Part shown: in pieces, positions 52,991-62,059 of the stretch
Numbering within the stretch: the first letter of the stretch is position 1
Layout of the letters: each line of letters begins with the position of its first letter
Source: JAXMAZ01 sp046350115
GTDB lineage: Bacteria; Planctomycetota; Planctomycetia; Gemmatales; Gemmataceae
Assembly (NCBI GenBank): GCA_046350115.1
Contig: JAXMAZ010000008.1
Coordinates: 157,380 to 221,379 of the forward strand
Reading direction: 5' to 3'
Length of the DNA: 64,000 nt
The notes under the pieces: generated by a model
What the model was told of the DNA's origin: nothing
Databases searched by the model: none
Seen by the model: the letters and a program-made list of their open reading frames with translations, nothing else
Made by a program: the position numbers and the translations under genes

Positions 52991-52993
52991 GGG

Positions 52994-53848
52994 TTACGCC
53001 TCCAACTCGCTCGGGTCGAGCTTGGCTTCCTCCGCCTCGGCCAGCCGGTCGAGGATTCCTTGAATCTCGCTCATCCGCTCCGGCCGCTTGTGGGCGTTGA
53101 AGCTCAGGCAGCGGTGGACCAGGTCGCAGAACTCCGGCGGCGCCTGCTTGTTCAGCTCTTGGACCGGGACGAGCTGCGACTTGTACAGCTTGGAAGTGAC
53201 CTCCACCCCTTCCAGTGGTGACAGCACGGACGGCGGCAGTTGCAGGGTGGCGAGCCGGTACATGGTCGCCCCGAAGTTGAAGATGTCCGTCCGCTCGTTG
53301 ATCAGCTTGTGCTGGGCCGTCTCCGGGGCCATGTACTCGGGGGTGCCCTGCACCCGGTTCTTCGGCTCGCCCTTGATCCAGGCCAGCCCGTAGTCGATGA
53401 TTTTGACGTTCGTGCCGCGGCCGAGCATGATGTTGTTCGGCTTCAGGTCGGCGTGCAAGACGCCCTGCTTGTGCATGTGGACGAGACCGCTCGCCGCCTT
53501 CTCCAGCACCCGCAACAGCTTGGCCAGTTTGACCAGCGGCACCATGTCGAGCGTCTGGCCGGGGACGTACTCGACGAGCAGCTTCGCCTTCTTCACCCGG
53601 AACAGCCAGTCCGACTCGGTTTCTAGGCAGTAGACTTTGATGAGGTTCGGGTGGTCGAGCATCTGCCCGACCCGCAGTTCGTGCTTGGCCTGCTCCAGAA
53701 ACTTCTTGTGGTCGGCCTCGGCGATGTCCACCAGCTTGAGGGCGTACTCCCGGCCGTCGTCGGCCCGGCGGACGTGTAAAATGCTGCTGTGGGCGCCGGC
53801 CCCGAGGGTGGCGAGTACCTGAAATCGGCCGATCCGGTCGATGGTCAT
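52994..53848 (-). CDS. Ser/Thr protein kinase with HAD/DYG motifs
   Basis: 284 residues, kinase domain only. It has glycine loop TLGAGAHSSILH, Lys38 in YALKLVDI, catalytic loop VLHADLKPNNIML (Asp134 with HRD Arg changed to Ala), metal loop DYG (152-154) and YMAPETA. It is related to the kinase at 41757, which also lacks the HRD Arg (similar lengths, MTIDRIG start, no sensor). It is likely active but not controlled by activation-loop phosphorylation in the usual way. Cytosolic. It heads the minus-strand series kinase, hypothetical, lpxD, lpxI. Confidence 0.9.
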   Translation of the reverse strand: MTIDRIGRFQVLATLGAGAHSSILHVRRADDGREYALKLVDIAEADHKKFLEQAKHELRVGQMLDHPNLIKVYCLETESDWLFRVKKAKLLVEYVPGQTLDMVPLVKLAKLLRVLEKAASGLVHMHKQGVLHADLKPNNIMLGRGTNVKIIDYGLAWIKGEPKNRVQGTPEYMAPETAQHKLINERTDIFNFGATMYRLATLQLPPSVLSPLEGVEVTSKLYKSQLVPVQELNKQAPPEFCDLVHRCLSFNAHKRPERMSEIQGILDRLAEAEEAKLDPSELEA

Positions 53849-53939
53849 GGCGCCGCCGGTCCTCGTATCTTAAAGAGCGGATAGGCGGCATCTTAACCGG
53901 TCCGGCCGCCGACGCCAACCGCCCACGGGCGATAACCTC

Positions 53940-56900
53940 ATGTCCGCCAACGACCTCGAAGCCCGCGCCCAGGCGATCGGCCGGGACATCTTCTCCCGGC
54001 TCGACCGGGGCGGCCCGTCCATCCTCACCCGGGCCTGGGTAGACGACCGGCTCATGCGGCTGACGATGGACCACGAGCCGCTCAAGGTGCAGCTCTTCCG
54101 GTTCGTCGACACCCTCCCCTACCTGATCGACTCGCCGACCGAGATCAGCCGGCACCTGCGGGAGTACCTCGGCGAAGCCCGGAACGACCTGCCCTGGTGG
54201 GTGCGTGCCGGGATGAAGGTGTTGCCCCGGAAGGGGATCGGTAGTCGCCTCCTGGCGAAGGCGGCCCGGTCGAACGCCACCCAGATGGCCCGCAAGTTCA
54301 TCGCCGGGTCGAACGTCGAGGAGGCGGTGGCCGCCGTCCGCCGGCTGCGGGACAACGGGCTGACGTTCACCATCGACCTGCTCGGCGAAGCGACCATCAC
54401 CGAGGCCGAGGCCGACCACGTCCTGAAACAGTACCTCGACCTCTTGGCCGGGCTGACCCGGCAGGTGAACGACTGGCCGGAGGTGCCGGGCATCGACCGG
54501 GACGACCGCGGGCCGATCCCCCGGGTGAACGTGTCGGTCAAGCTGTCCGGGCTGTACAGCCAGTTCGACCCGATCGACCCGGTGGGTACGAGCCGGGCGG
54601 TCTGCGCCCGGCTGCGGCCGATCCTGTCGCTGGCTAAGAAGACCGGGGCGTTCGTCAACTTCGACATGGAGCAGTACAGCTTCAAGGACACCACCCTCCG
54701 CATCTTCCGGGACGTCCTGACCGAGCCGGAGTTCCGCGACTGGCCGCACGTCGGCATCGCCATCCAGGCGTACCTGCGGGACACGGAGGACGACCTCAAG
54801 CAGTTGCTCGACTGGGTGAAGAACGCCCGCAAGACGCCGGCCTGGGTGCGGCTGGTGAAGGGGGCGTACTGGGACTACGAGACGGTGCTGGCCGCCCAGC
54901 ACGGCTGGCCGGTGCCGGTGTGGACGCAGAAGTGGCAGAGCGACGCCTGCTACGAGCGCTGCACCCGCCTGCTGCTGGAGAACTACGACTGGCTCACCCC
55001 GGCGTTCGGTAGCCACAACATCCGGAGCATCTCGAACGCCCTCGCCGTCGCCGAGCAACTGAAGGTGCCCGAGCGGCGGATCGAGTTCCAGATGCTGTAC
55101 GGCATGGCCGACCCGATCAAGGAGGCGTTGAAAGGGCTGGGCCAGCGGGTCCGCATCTATACCCCCTACGGCCAACTGCTGCCGGGGATGGCGTACCTGG
55201 TCCGCCGGCTGCTGGAGAACACGTCGAACGACTCGTTCCTGCGGCAAGGGTTCGCCGAGGGGCGGGCGGTGGACGAGCTGTTGAAAAACCCGGCGTACCG
55301 TGACGCGGTCGCCCCTTCGCCCCCGGATGCTGCCATGACCCGCCCTGCCCCGACGCCGGCCGCCGCCCCGCAACGGTTTCGCAACGAGCCGCTGAAGGAC
55401 TTCGCCCGGGAGGAGAACCGCCGGGCGATGGCCGACGCCCTGGCCGCCATCAAGCCGCAGCTCGGCCGCAGCTACCCGCCGGTGATCGACAACAAGCCGG
55501 TCCAGCCGCCGGCGTTCGGCGACTCGGTCAACCCGTCTCACAAGTCGCAGGTCGTCGGCAAGTGGGGTATGGCGTCCGTCGAGCAGGCGAACCAGGCGGT
55601 CGCTTCGTGCCTGAAGGCGTTCGACGGCTGGCGGGACACACCGGTCGAGGAGCGGGCCGCGTTCCTGCGCCGGGCGGCCGAGGTGATGCGGACCCGGCGA
55701 TGGGAGCTCTCCGCCTGGATCGTCACCGAGACCGGCAAGCCGTGGCGGGAGGCGGACGCCGACGTCGCCGAGGCCATCGACTTCTGTGACTACTACGCCG
55801 TCGAAGCGGTCCAACTCCAGGGGACGGCCGCCCAGACCCGGGACGTGCCGGGGGAGGCGAACGCCTACTTCTACGAGCCGCGGGGGGTGGCCGTCGTCAT
55901 CGCCCCGTGGAACTTCCCGCTGGCCATCCTGTGCGGCATGACGGCGGCGGCGGTCGCGACCGGCAACACGGCCGTCATGAAGCCGGCCGAGCAGTCGAGC
56001 GTGGTGGCGGCCAAGCTGATGGAGGTGTGGCAGGCGGCCGGGCTGCCGCCGGGGGTCATCAACTTCCTGCCGGGGGTGGGCGAGGAAATCGGGCCGGTGC
56101 TGACCGGCCACCCGGACGTGGCCCTGATCGCCTTCACCGGGTCGCTCAAGGTGGCCCTGGCGATCAACGAGGCGGCGGCCAAGACGCCGGCCAGTGCCAC
56201 CCACGTCAAGAAGGTGATCGCCGAGATGGGCGGCAAGAACGCCGTCATCGTGGACAGCGACGCCGACCTGGACGAGGCGGTCAAGGGGGTGGTCGATTCG
56301 GCGTTCGGGTACGGCGGGCAGAAGTGCTCGGCCGGCAGCCGGGCGATCGTGCTGGAGTCGATCTACGACCAGTTCCTGAACCGGCTGGTGGAGGCGACCC
56401 GGTCGCTGACCGTGGCCCCGGCCGAGGAGCCGGGGGCGTCGCTCGGGCCGGTGATCGACGCCGAGAGCCGGGACCGCATCCGCGGGTTCGTCGACAAGGG
56501 CAAGGCCGAGGCCCGGCTCGCGTTCCAGTACGACGTGGGCCGGCTGGCGGACGAAGGCTACTTCGTCGGCCCGACCGTTTTCGCCGACGTGCCAGAGACC
56601 GCGGCCATCGCACAGGACGAGATCTTCGGGCCGGTGCTGGCGGTGCTGAAGGCTAAGGATTTGGACGATGCCCTGCGGATCGCCAACGGCACCAAGTACG
56701 CCCTGACCGGCGGCGTCTACAGCCGCAGCCCGGAGCACCTGGCGACGGTCAAGCGGCGGTTCCGCGTGGGCAACCTGTACGTGAACCGCAAGTGCACCGG
56801 GGCGCTGGTGGATCGGCAGCCGTTCGGCGGGTTCAAGCTGAGTGGGATCGGTTCGAAGGCCGGCGGCCCGGACTACCTGCTCCAGTTCGTGCTGCCGCGG

Positions 56901-56960
56901 ACCGTGACCGAGAATACGATGCGTCGCGGGTTCGCACCGGAAGTGAGCGAGGGGGAGTAA
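53940..56960 (+). CDS. putA: bifunctional proline dehydrogenase / P5C dehydrogenase (PutA)
   Basis: 1006 residues converting proline to glutamate. The proline dehydrogenase barrel (about 90-440) shows VNVSVKLSGLYSQFDP, MEQYSFKDTTLRIF, VRLVKGAYWDYE and FGSHNIRSI. The aldehyde dehydrogenase part (about 510-985) has APWNFPLAILCGM, AEMGGKNAVIVDSDADLDEA with the general-base Glu, and the catalytic Cys in GQKCSAGSRA. It lacks the DNA-binding N-terminus of E. coli PutA (about 1320 residues), as in the short type. ATG at 53940. Divergent from the kinase with 91 bp between, then a strong terminator. Confidence 0.96.
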   Translation: MSANDLEARAQAIGRDIFSRLDRGGPSILTRAWVDDRLMRLTMDHEPLKVQLFRFVDTLPYLIDSPTEISRHLREYLGEARNDLPWWVRAGMKVLPRKGIGSRLLAKAARSNATQMARKFIAGSNVEEAVAAVRRLRDNGLTFTIDLLGEATITEAEADHVLKQYLDLLAGLTRQVNDWPEVPGIDRDDRGPIPRVNVSVKLSGLYSQFDPIDPVGTSRAVCARLRPILSLAKKTGAFVNFDMEQYSFKDTTLRIFRDVLTEPEFRDWPHVGIAIQAYLRDTEDDLKQLLDWVKNARKTPAWVRLVKGAYWDYETVLAAQHGWPVPVWTQKWQSDACYERCTRLLLENYDWLTPAFGSHNIRSISNALAVAEQLKVPERRIEFQMLYGMADPIKEALKGLGQRVRIYTPYGQLLPGMAYLVRRLLENTSNDSFLRQGFAEGRAVDELLKNPAYRDAVAPSPPDAAMTRPAPTPAAAPQRFRNEPLKDFAREENRRAMADALAAIKPQLGRSYPPVIDNKPVQPPAFGDSVNPSHKSQVVGKWGMASVEQANQAVASCLKAFDGWRDTPVEERAAFLRRAAEVMRTRRWELSAWIVTETGKPWREADADVAEAIDFCDYYAVEAVQLQGTAAQTRDVPGEANAYFYEPRGVAVVIAPWNFPLAILCGMTAAAVATGNTAVMKPAEQSSVVAAKLMEVWQAAGLPPGVINFLPGVGEEIGPVLTGHPDVALIAFTGSLKVALAINEAAAKTPASATHVKKVIAEMGGKNAVIVDSDADLDEAVKGVVDSAFGYGGQKCSAGSRAIVLESIYDQFLNRLVEATRSLTVAPAEEPGASLGPVIDAESRDRIRGFVDKGKAEARLAFQYDVGRLADEGYFVGPTVFADVPETAAIAQDEIFGPVLAVLKAKDLDDALRIANGTKYALTGGVYSRSPEHLATVKRRFRVGNLYVNRKCTGALVDRQPFGGFKLSGIGSKAGGPDYLLQFVLPRTVTENTMRRGFAPEVSEGE

Positions 56961-56967
56961 CCCGAAG

Positions 56968-56997
56968 AACGCCCACCCGTCGCGACGGGTGGGCGTT
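56968..56997. terminator. bidirectional terminator-like palindrome
   Basis: A perfect 30-base palindrome AACGCCCACCCGTCG/CGACGGGTGGGCGTT lies seven bases after putA stop and nine bases from the stop of the convergent minus gene (57007). GTT ends each arm, giving a short T-run on both strands. Confidence 0.75.
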
Positions 56998-57006
56998 GTG
57001 ACTGCC

Positions 57007-57570
57007 TCACACCTTCGGTTCCCACCCCTTTTCGTACTCCTTCGTCCACAGCTTGAGTGCCGCCGGGTCGTTCGACGGCCGGCCGATCTTCGGCTCACAC
57101 AGCACCCGCCGGCCGACCCGGTAGGCGATGTTGCCCAGGTGGCAAAGCATCGTACTTGCCGCCGCCACCTCGATCGGCGCGTTCAGCTTCGCCGTGCCGC
57201 GGACCGCCGCCACGAAGTTGCCCGTGTGACCCGCATCGCCGCCGGTGCCGCTCCCCTTGCCCACCTCTTTGCCCTTCTTGTCGAAGACCGTGTACCCGCC
57301 GCCGTGGATCGCCAGGCTGCCGGTCTCGCCCTGGAACAGAACGTCGAACGGCTTCGGGTACGGGATGGTGTTGCAGCTGAACCCCTCCCAGGTGATCGTC
57401 TTGCCGTCGGCGAAGTCGTAGCTGACGACCTGGGTGTCCGGCGTCTCCTGGTCGTCCTGGAAGCGGTACTTGCCGCCGGCCACGCTCACGGCGGCCGGCA
57501 GGTCGATGCCCAGCCCCCACCGCATCAGGTCGATGTAGTGGACCCCGTTGTTGCCGAGTTCGCCGTTACC
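57007..57570 (-). pseudogene. truncated Gfo/Idh/MocA-family oxidoreductase
   Basis: Only the C-terminal about 185 residues of a secreted or cytosolic Gfo/Idh/MocA dehydrogenase remain. From right to left the frame begins GNGELGNNGVHYIDLMRWGLG, a phrase that in intact family members lies in the middle of the protein, continues through FQDDQETPDTQVVSYDF and QGETGSLAIHGGGY, and ends KEYEKGWEPKV before the putA terminator. Upstream of about 57570 homology stops abruptly and there is no Rossmann domain. The first ATG in the frame (57525) is internal to the fold. I read it as a gene cut by insertion of the phage-like block to its right, or as an assembly join. Confidence 0.8.
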
Positions 57571-57623
57571 CGTACTCCTCGGAGAACAACTGCTCGCCTA
57601 TTACCCGATCTCGTAGCCACCAG

Positions 57624-57656
57624 GAAAAGAAGAACCCCGCCGGAGAGCGGCGGGGT
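57624..57656 (-). terminator. intrinsic terminator of the phage-like operon
   Basis: On the minus strand ACCCCGCCG-CTCTC-CGGCGGGGT (57656 to 57634) is followed by TCTTCTTTTCC. A 9-bp GC-rich stem with a pyrimidine/T-rich tail is a good Rho-independent terminator, closing the minus-strand module that starts beyond 64000. Confidence 0.8.
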
Positions 57657-57667
57657 CGAGCAGCCCA

Positions 57668-57778
57668 TCAGTCGGTCACTTCGACGTTCACGAAGAGCGA
57701 GATACCGAGTATCCGCCCCCTCAAGGCCAGGCTGAACTGAGAGACCGACTTACGAACGACGATCTGCAGACGAGCCAT
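57668..57778 (-). CDS. short ORF of 36 codons before terminator
   Basis: ATG at 57776-57778 preceded by GGGAG at good spacing, frame MARLQIVVRKSVSQ then FSLALRGRILGISLF, stop at 57668, then the terminator 12 bases on. It has a small hydrophobic C-terminal half. It is the last open frame of the module. No family is recognised and it may be non-coding. Confidence 0.35.
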   Translation of the reverse strand: MARLQIVVRKSVSQFSLALRGRILGISLFVNVEVTD

Positions 57779-58009
57779 CTGCTGGCTCCCCGCTCGCTAC
57801 ATCACCACTCCCAGACGAAGTACCTGGGATAGCGGTGCCCACACGAGCTACCAAGGCGGGTAGAGGGTTCACATCGGTACGCTCCGACGAGGTAGTTCCC
57901 ACTCTACCGCTGCGTTGGCGGCGGTTATGTGGGTTGCGAGGAGAGAGTCGGAACCCCGCCACTAGATAATACGCCTCAACCGCGGCCAGATTTGAACTGT
58001 CGCAAAAGT

Positions 58010-58880
58010 TCACGCCGACTCGTAGCCGTCGCACTTCCCCGGCCCGCACTGGCTCGCCCCCGACCCGCAGCCCCGGCAGTCCGTCACCGGCAGCGAGAAC
58101 CGCCGGTGGCCCTCCCGCTCGCACACCACCCACTTCCGCCGGTGATCCAAACCCGCCTTCTGCCGCTCCGCCCCGCCCAGTTCTGCCCCCTGGTGCACGC
58201 ACGGCGGCAGCGGCACCGGCTCCCGCCCGTAAAGCTCCCGCACCTTCGCCCGCAGCCGCTCCCCCCGCAGCCGCTCCCCCGCCAGGTGCCAGACCTTCAC
58301 CCCCTCGACCTTCTCACGGGCCGGGTCGATGAACGGGTGCCAGTGCAGCCCCCAGGGTAGCTCGAAGTGAGCCACCCCCTGCTCCCGGAAGAGCAGGTTC
58401 GTCCAGTGTTGCTCGGTGCAGTGCAGGACCGGCACCGGCACCGCCGGGGGCAGGAACAAGTCGGTGACAGCGGGAGGCGACGATCACCCCGGTGTTCAGG
58501 CACATCCCGATCGGCCCGCGGTCAGGCAGCCCCGCCGCCACCCGGATCGCCTCCACCTCCGGCTCGACCCACGCCGTCCGGGCCAGGTGCGGCAGGTCGT
58601 CCGCAAGCCCACCCGGTCCGCCGGCACGACCTGGAACGGGTCCGGAGCAGTCGGACTCAACACCGTCGCGTCCAGGAACAGCACCCGGTCGAACTCGTCC
58701 AGCAGTTCGGCCAGCCGCCGCCCAGGCCGCAGCGGGAACGGGTCGCGCTGTCGTCCTCGGCACTCCCCAGGACCCGGAACTCAGCCCCGACCCGCCGGGC
58801 GTAGTCGAGCATCACCCCGCCGGTGGCGGCCAGCCAGTCTCGCCCCGTCGGCCCGGCCGCGAGGGTGGCCGCACAGGCCC
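58010..58880 (-). pseudogene. glycosyltransferase-like gene, frameshifted
   Basis: Several short frames in series read as one protein of about 290 residues: GRDWLAATGGVMLDYARRVG, then RPGRRLAELLDEFDRVLFLD, then ARTAWVEPEVEAIRVAAGLPD with GMCLNTGVIV, then FLPPAVPVPVLHCTEQHW to the stop at 58010. VLFLDATVLSP resembles the DxD-region of GT-A enzymes that move sugars between nucleotides and acceptors, although the Asp pair is not obvious. At least three frame changes are needed. Whether these are true mutations or sequence errors is unclear. It is within a phage tail module, so it may modify tail fibres or host glycans. Confidence 0.5.
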
Positions 58881-59149
58881 CCGCGGTAGGCCCGCCGCTC
58901 GACCGGCGGGACCTCGACCAGCCCGCGGTTCGGCTTCGGGGTGCCCCGCCGCTTGGCGTCCCGGATCATCGCCCCCGGGGCCAGCTTGTCCTTCTCGGAC
59001 AGGTTGACCGCCATCACCTTGAACGGGCTGAGGACCGCCTCCAGCTTGATCCGGACGTCGATCGCCCCGCCGCGGCAGTGGTCACTCCCCAGGGCCTGGC
59101 CGTTCAGGACCAGGCTGCCGGTAGCCGTGCTGTCCACGTAGGTCGGCAT
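58781..59149 (-). CDS. small phage-like protein, 3' part uncertain
   Basis: Begins MPTYVDSTATGSLVLNG at 59149 and continues IKLEAVLSPFKVMAVNLSEK, then KDKLAPGAMIRDAKRRGTP. The ATG overlaps the end of the preceding phage gene as TGATG. The frame is open to 58781, but the last 40 codons (HPRGRADGARLAG and on) look like out-of-frame sequence, since the adjacent frame there reads as the start of the glycosyltransferase-like gene. Function unknown; position suggests a tail or fibre accessory. Confidence 0.5.
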   Translation of the reverse strand: MPTYVDSTATGSLVLNGQALGSDHCRGGAIDVRIKLEAVLSPFKVMAVNLSEKDKLAPGAMIRDAKRRGTPKPNRGLVEVPPVERRAYRGGLCGHPRGRADGARLAGRHRRGDARLRPAGRG

Positions 59150-59574
59150 CAGCACTCGCAGTTGAAGAGGGTCCCCTCGATCACCCGCGGGGTCTTGTCC
59201 GCGGAGATCTGACGGTGAGGAAGGACGGCCCGGAGTCACGAGGGGTCCCTGCCCCGGCGGACGAAGTCGCCCAGCCCGACGTGCGTGTAGGTGCCGCTAC
59301 CCGACGAGCAGTTCGGGAACTCGATCTTAGTCAGGGATTCGGCCACCCAGACCCCGCCGCCGCTGTCGTACACCAAAGCCACTCGGCGGTCGTCCGACCG
59401 ATGAGCTTGCGGGTGTACCCGCACGTAGCTCGCCTCGTTCGTGCTCTGGTCCCCGCCGGACAGGCTGGCGGTGTGCAAGCTCGCGTAGAAGCTGGTCGGC
59501 AGGGTGAACGGCACCCCGTTGAAGTGGAGCTTGAGCAAGTCCCGCTTGTGGATCGGTCCGATGGTGCTGGGCAC
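59149..59574 (-). pseudogene. tail-fibre-like phage protein, frameshifted near 3' end
   Basis: GTG at 59574 after AAAAGG. MPSTIGPIHKRDLLKLHFNG and FTLPTSFYASLHTASL are like small phage proteins placed before tail fibres, and NCSSGSGTYTHVGLGD fits the C-terminal beta region. The frame then meets a TGA at 59236 and resumes, as ISADKTPRVIEGTLFNCEC, before a stop that overlaps the next ATG. Either two opposite indels or one stop explain the gap. Confidence 0.5.
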
Positions 59575-59584
59575 GGTTCACCTT

Positions 59585-60441
59585 TTATGCGGCGGTGCAG
59601 GTCTGGGGGTCGGTGAAGTGGGCCTCCTCGCCCGGCTCGGGCAGGAGGACGGTGAATCACCCCGCCCTCGGTCCCCTCGCCCCCGCAGTCCGAGTGAGTC
59701 CGTCCGCACGTTCACCTCCCAGTTGCCGCTTCCCAGGCACCGGGCAGTAGGCGATGATGTCCAGGCACTGGCCGGAGGTGGAGGACAGCGACCAGGTACC
59801 TCGCCAGGTGCACTCGCCCGGCTCAGCGTCCAGGTAGACCTCGATCCGTCCCAGTCGCAGCCGAAGGCGTCCAGGGTGATCTTGAGACTGTCCGGCCAGG
59901 CGTAGGCACAGCACGGGCAGACCGGGCAGCACGCGGTCGTGACCTTGGTGATGCCCCCTGGTCAGCGACCCCGCCAACCTCGCCGTCGAGCACAGGGCAC
60001 AGCCGAGTTCGCCGACGGTGCTGATCCGCAGGCCGTGGATGATCCGGTTGTCCGACGGGCCGCGGCGGGCAGTGCCACGTCCTCGTCGAAGTAGATGTTG
60101 AACGGGCAGAAGGTGGGGTACCAACTCGTCGTGCCGCCCCCCGGCCCCGCCGGCAGGGACCAGGGCCTGGACCTTCCCGGTCTCGGAAGTCGCACTGCAG
60201 GTAGACGGTGGTGGCCCCGTCGGACGACGAGCACGGGGTCCACTCGTAGGGATAGACGCCCGGCAGGCCGGCCAGTCCGCCGCATCGGCCCGTGACCACG
60301 CTCCCGCACGTCCTCGATCCGCCAGCACAGTTCGTCCGGGATGAGGCAGCGGTGGACGCACTTCGTCTCGTCGCCCCAGGCGTAGAACTTCTGGACGATC
60401 CGGGTGCCGGCGGTGTTGACCAGTTCGGTGACGGTGGCCAC
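59585..60441 (-). pseudogene. phage structural protein, several frameshifts
   Basis: A chain of overlapping frames: ATVTELVNTAGTRIVQKFYA and WGDETKCVHRCLIPDELCW, then GLAGLPGVYPYEWTPCSSSD, then WYPTFCPFNIYFDEDVALPA, then SDNRIIHGLRISTVGELG, then ITKVTTACCPVC, then IEVYLDAEPGECTWRGTWSL, ending EEAHFTDPQTCTAA and TAA at 59585. Restoring mostly one-base losses in homopolymers makes one protein of about 290 residues, Cys-rich. GTG start at 60441 just after the stop of the previous gene. No named family is recognised. Confidence 0.5.
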
Positions 60442-60443
60442 GA

Positions 60444-61045
60444 TCAGCCCCCGATCCGGAGTCGGGGCAGTCCTCCTTGGCCACCTCCAGGATCTTCAGG
60501 TCCCGGCTCTTCACCGTCACCACCAGGCTCTTCTCGGTGACGAGCAGGTACAGCCCGTCCGGGTCGCAGTTCAGGTCCACGTCGTCCACGATGCACACCG
60601 AGTCGGAGATCTCGAACATGGCCCCCCACGGGTGACACTCGTACTGGGTCCCCTCGGTCCCGGTGTCGGTCGCGTTCAGGGTCTCCCAGAACTCGACGTG
60701 CTGCCCCACGTCGATGTCCGGCGTGCTCAGGTTCGACAGGTGCCGGTAGACCGGGTAGACGGTGACGGGCGGGTCCAGGTCCTCGAAGACCCCGCCGCCG
60801 ACGTGCTCGACCTCGGTCAGGGTGTACGGGCCGGGGTCCGCCCCGCCCGTCACCCGGCCGTACCGCTTGACCACGGACACGTCCATGGCCGGGGTGCCGG
60901 CCAGCCGGATCTGGGTCCGCCCGTTGAAGTTCTGCTTCTGTAGCGGGGCGGCCACGTCGATCTCGGCCCGGTTCAGGGCGTCGATGATCTCGTTCAGCTT
61001 GGCCGCGGTGACGGTCTCGCCGGGGGCGATGCGACGGATCGGCAT
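60444..61045 (-). CDS. phage structural protein, near-intact
   Basis: ATG at 61043-61045 (MPIRRIAPGETVTAAKLNEI) shares one base with the upstream stop (TGATG). About 200 residues run LNRAEIDVAAPLQKQNF, GTPAMDVSVVKRYGRVTG, HVEFWETLNATDTGTEG and LYLLVTEKSLVVTVKSRDLK, with beta-rich composition. A single base missing in the G run near 60450 would put the stop at 60444 directly before the next GTG. It resembles phage proteins of the baseplate or tail region, without a specific name. Confidence 0.6.
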
Positions 61046-62048
61046 CAGTAGTCCGCCACAAAGAGGTCGTGGAGGTCGCCCGTCTCGTACAGCTTCCGGC
61101 CGGAGGCCGTCCCGTCACTGGTCGGCGGGTCCCAGCCGTTCGGGGTCGAGGGCAGAGCAGGTTGTAGATGAACTGCCAGCCGACCGCGTCACCGGGGGTG
61201 TACGGGTTCGACAGGCCCGTCTGGTCCTTGATGGCCAGGTGGTAGGTCAGGTCCCAGAAGTACCCGTTCAGGGTGTTCGTGCCCGGCAGCACCCGCTTCA
61301 CCTCGACGCTGGTGAACAGGACCGAGCCGGGCCGGTTGCCGTTGAAGGTGGTCGAGTTCACCTTCCCCAAGAGCCGCTTGCAGGTGTCCAGCATCGGCGG
61401 GGTGACGAAGGTCGGGCCGTACCCGGTCTCCAGGGCCGGTAGCTGGTGCCAGGTCCACTTCTGGCGGATGCACGGGACGGTGATCCCGTACCCCTGCTCA
61501 ACTGCGTGACCCCGTCGCTGACCAGGGTCATCTGGGTCTGACGGTGGTCAGGTAGTCGGACTGGACCTCGGTATCGACGGTGGTGAACCGCTCGTACTCG
61601 TAGGTGTACCCGGCGTCGTCCTCCAGCACCGCGTAGCTCGGTGCCGGAACACCACCTTGACCGCCGCCTTCGACCAGATCGGCAGGTTGTTGATGTCCTC
61701 GGTCGGGTTGTTCACCTCGTCGTCCGCCCCCAGCAGCTCGACCTCCGCCGACACCGCGTAGAAGTTGAACGTGTGCGGGTGCCGCTCCGGCAGCAGGCCG
61801 TCCGGGTACGAGCGGAACAGGGTGTCGCCGCCGGTCCCGCCACGGGCGGTGAAGCCGAGGACGGCGACCAGGAACTCGCGGTAGTAGTTGAACTCACAGA
61901 TGTACGTGATGGCGGCCTGGGAGCCGTCGGGCATGAAGGTGCCGAACCCGCTGCCGTGGCCCTTGCCCAGGATGCGGTACTCGTTCACCGCCCACGGCTC
62001 GTAGGCCGCTTTGGTGGTGACGACGAACCCCTGCTCTTCGAGTGCCAC
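61045..62048 (-). pseudogene. phage tail protein, four one-base losses
   Basis: GTG at 62048 after GGGTGGGG. The reading starts EEQGFVVTTKAAYEPWAVNEY and HTFNFYAVSAEVELLGADDE, then needs one base at about 61641 (YAVLEDDAGYTYEYERF), one near 61545, one near 61500 (GYGITVPCIRQKWTWHQLPA; LFTSVEVKRVLPGTNTLNGY), and one near 61155 (ending LYETGDLHDLFVADY). Each is a short homopolymer that could have lost a base. With them the protein is about 335 residues and ends coupled to the next gene. Its position after the tape measure suggests a distal tail protein. Confidence 0.6.
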
Positions 62049-62059
62049 TGCCCCACCCC

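Larger units (their letters stand above)
57571..58009. other. junction region between truncated gene and phage module
   Basis: About 440 bp between the broken oxidoreductase and the phage genes. It holds a minus-strand terminator (57624-57656), a 36-codon candidate ORF, and a lower-GC stretch near 57790-58000 with a small inverted pair (GTAGAG/CTCTAC). A T-arm-like string (gttcaaatct on the minus strand near 57985) exists but no tRNA cloverleaf forms. No integrase or clear direct repeat (att) was found. Confidence 0.5.

Noticed and set aside
52782..57098. 1438-codon minus-strand frame across putA and neighbours
   Set aside because: Opposite strand of putA and out of frame with the real minus-strand kinase; only reflects codon bias in GC-rich DNA.
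57960..58060. tRNA-like T-arm (gttcaaatct on the minus strand)
   Set aside because: No matching acceptor, D or anticodon arm could be drawn at proper spacing; the upstream bases are the coding end of the glycosyltransferase-like gene.
59236..59238. Second in-frame TGA, within the tail-fibre-like gene
   Set aside because: No Cys or redox context and no nearby SECIS-like hairpin; local frameshifts explain the stop better than selenocysteine.
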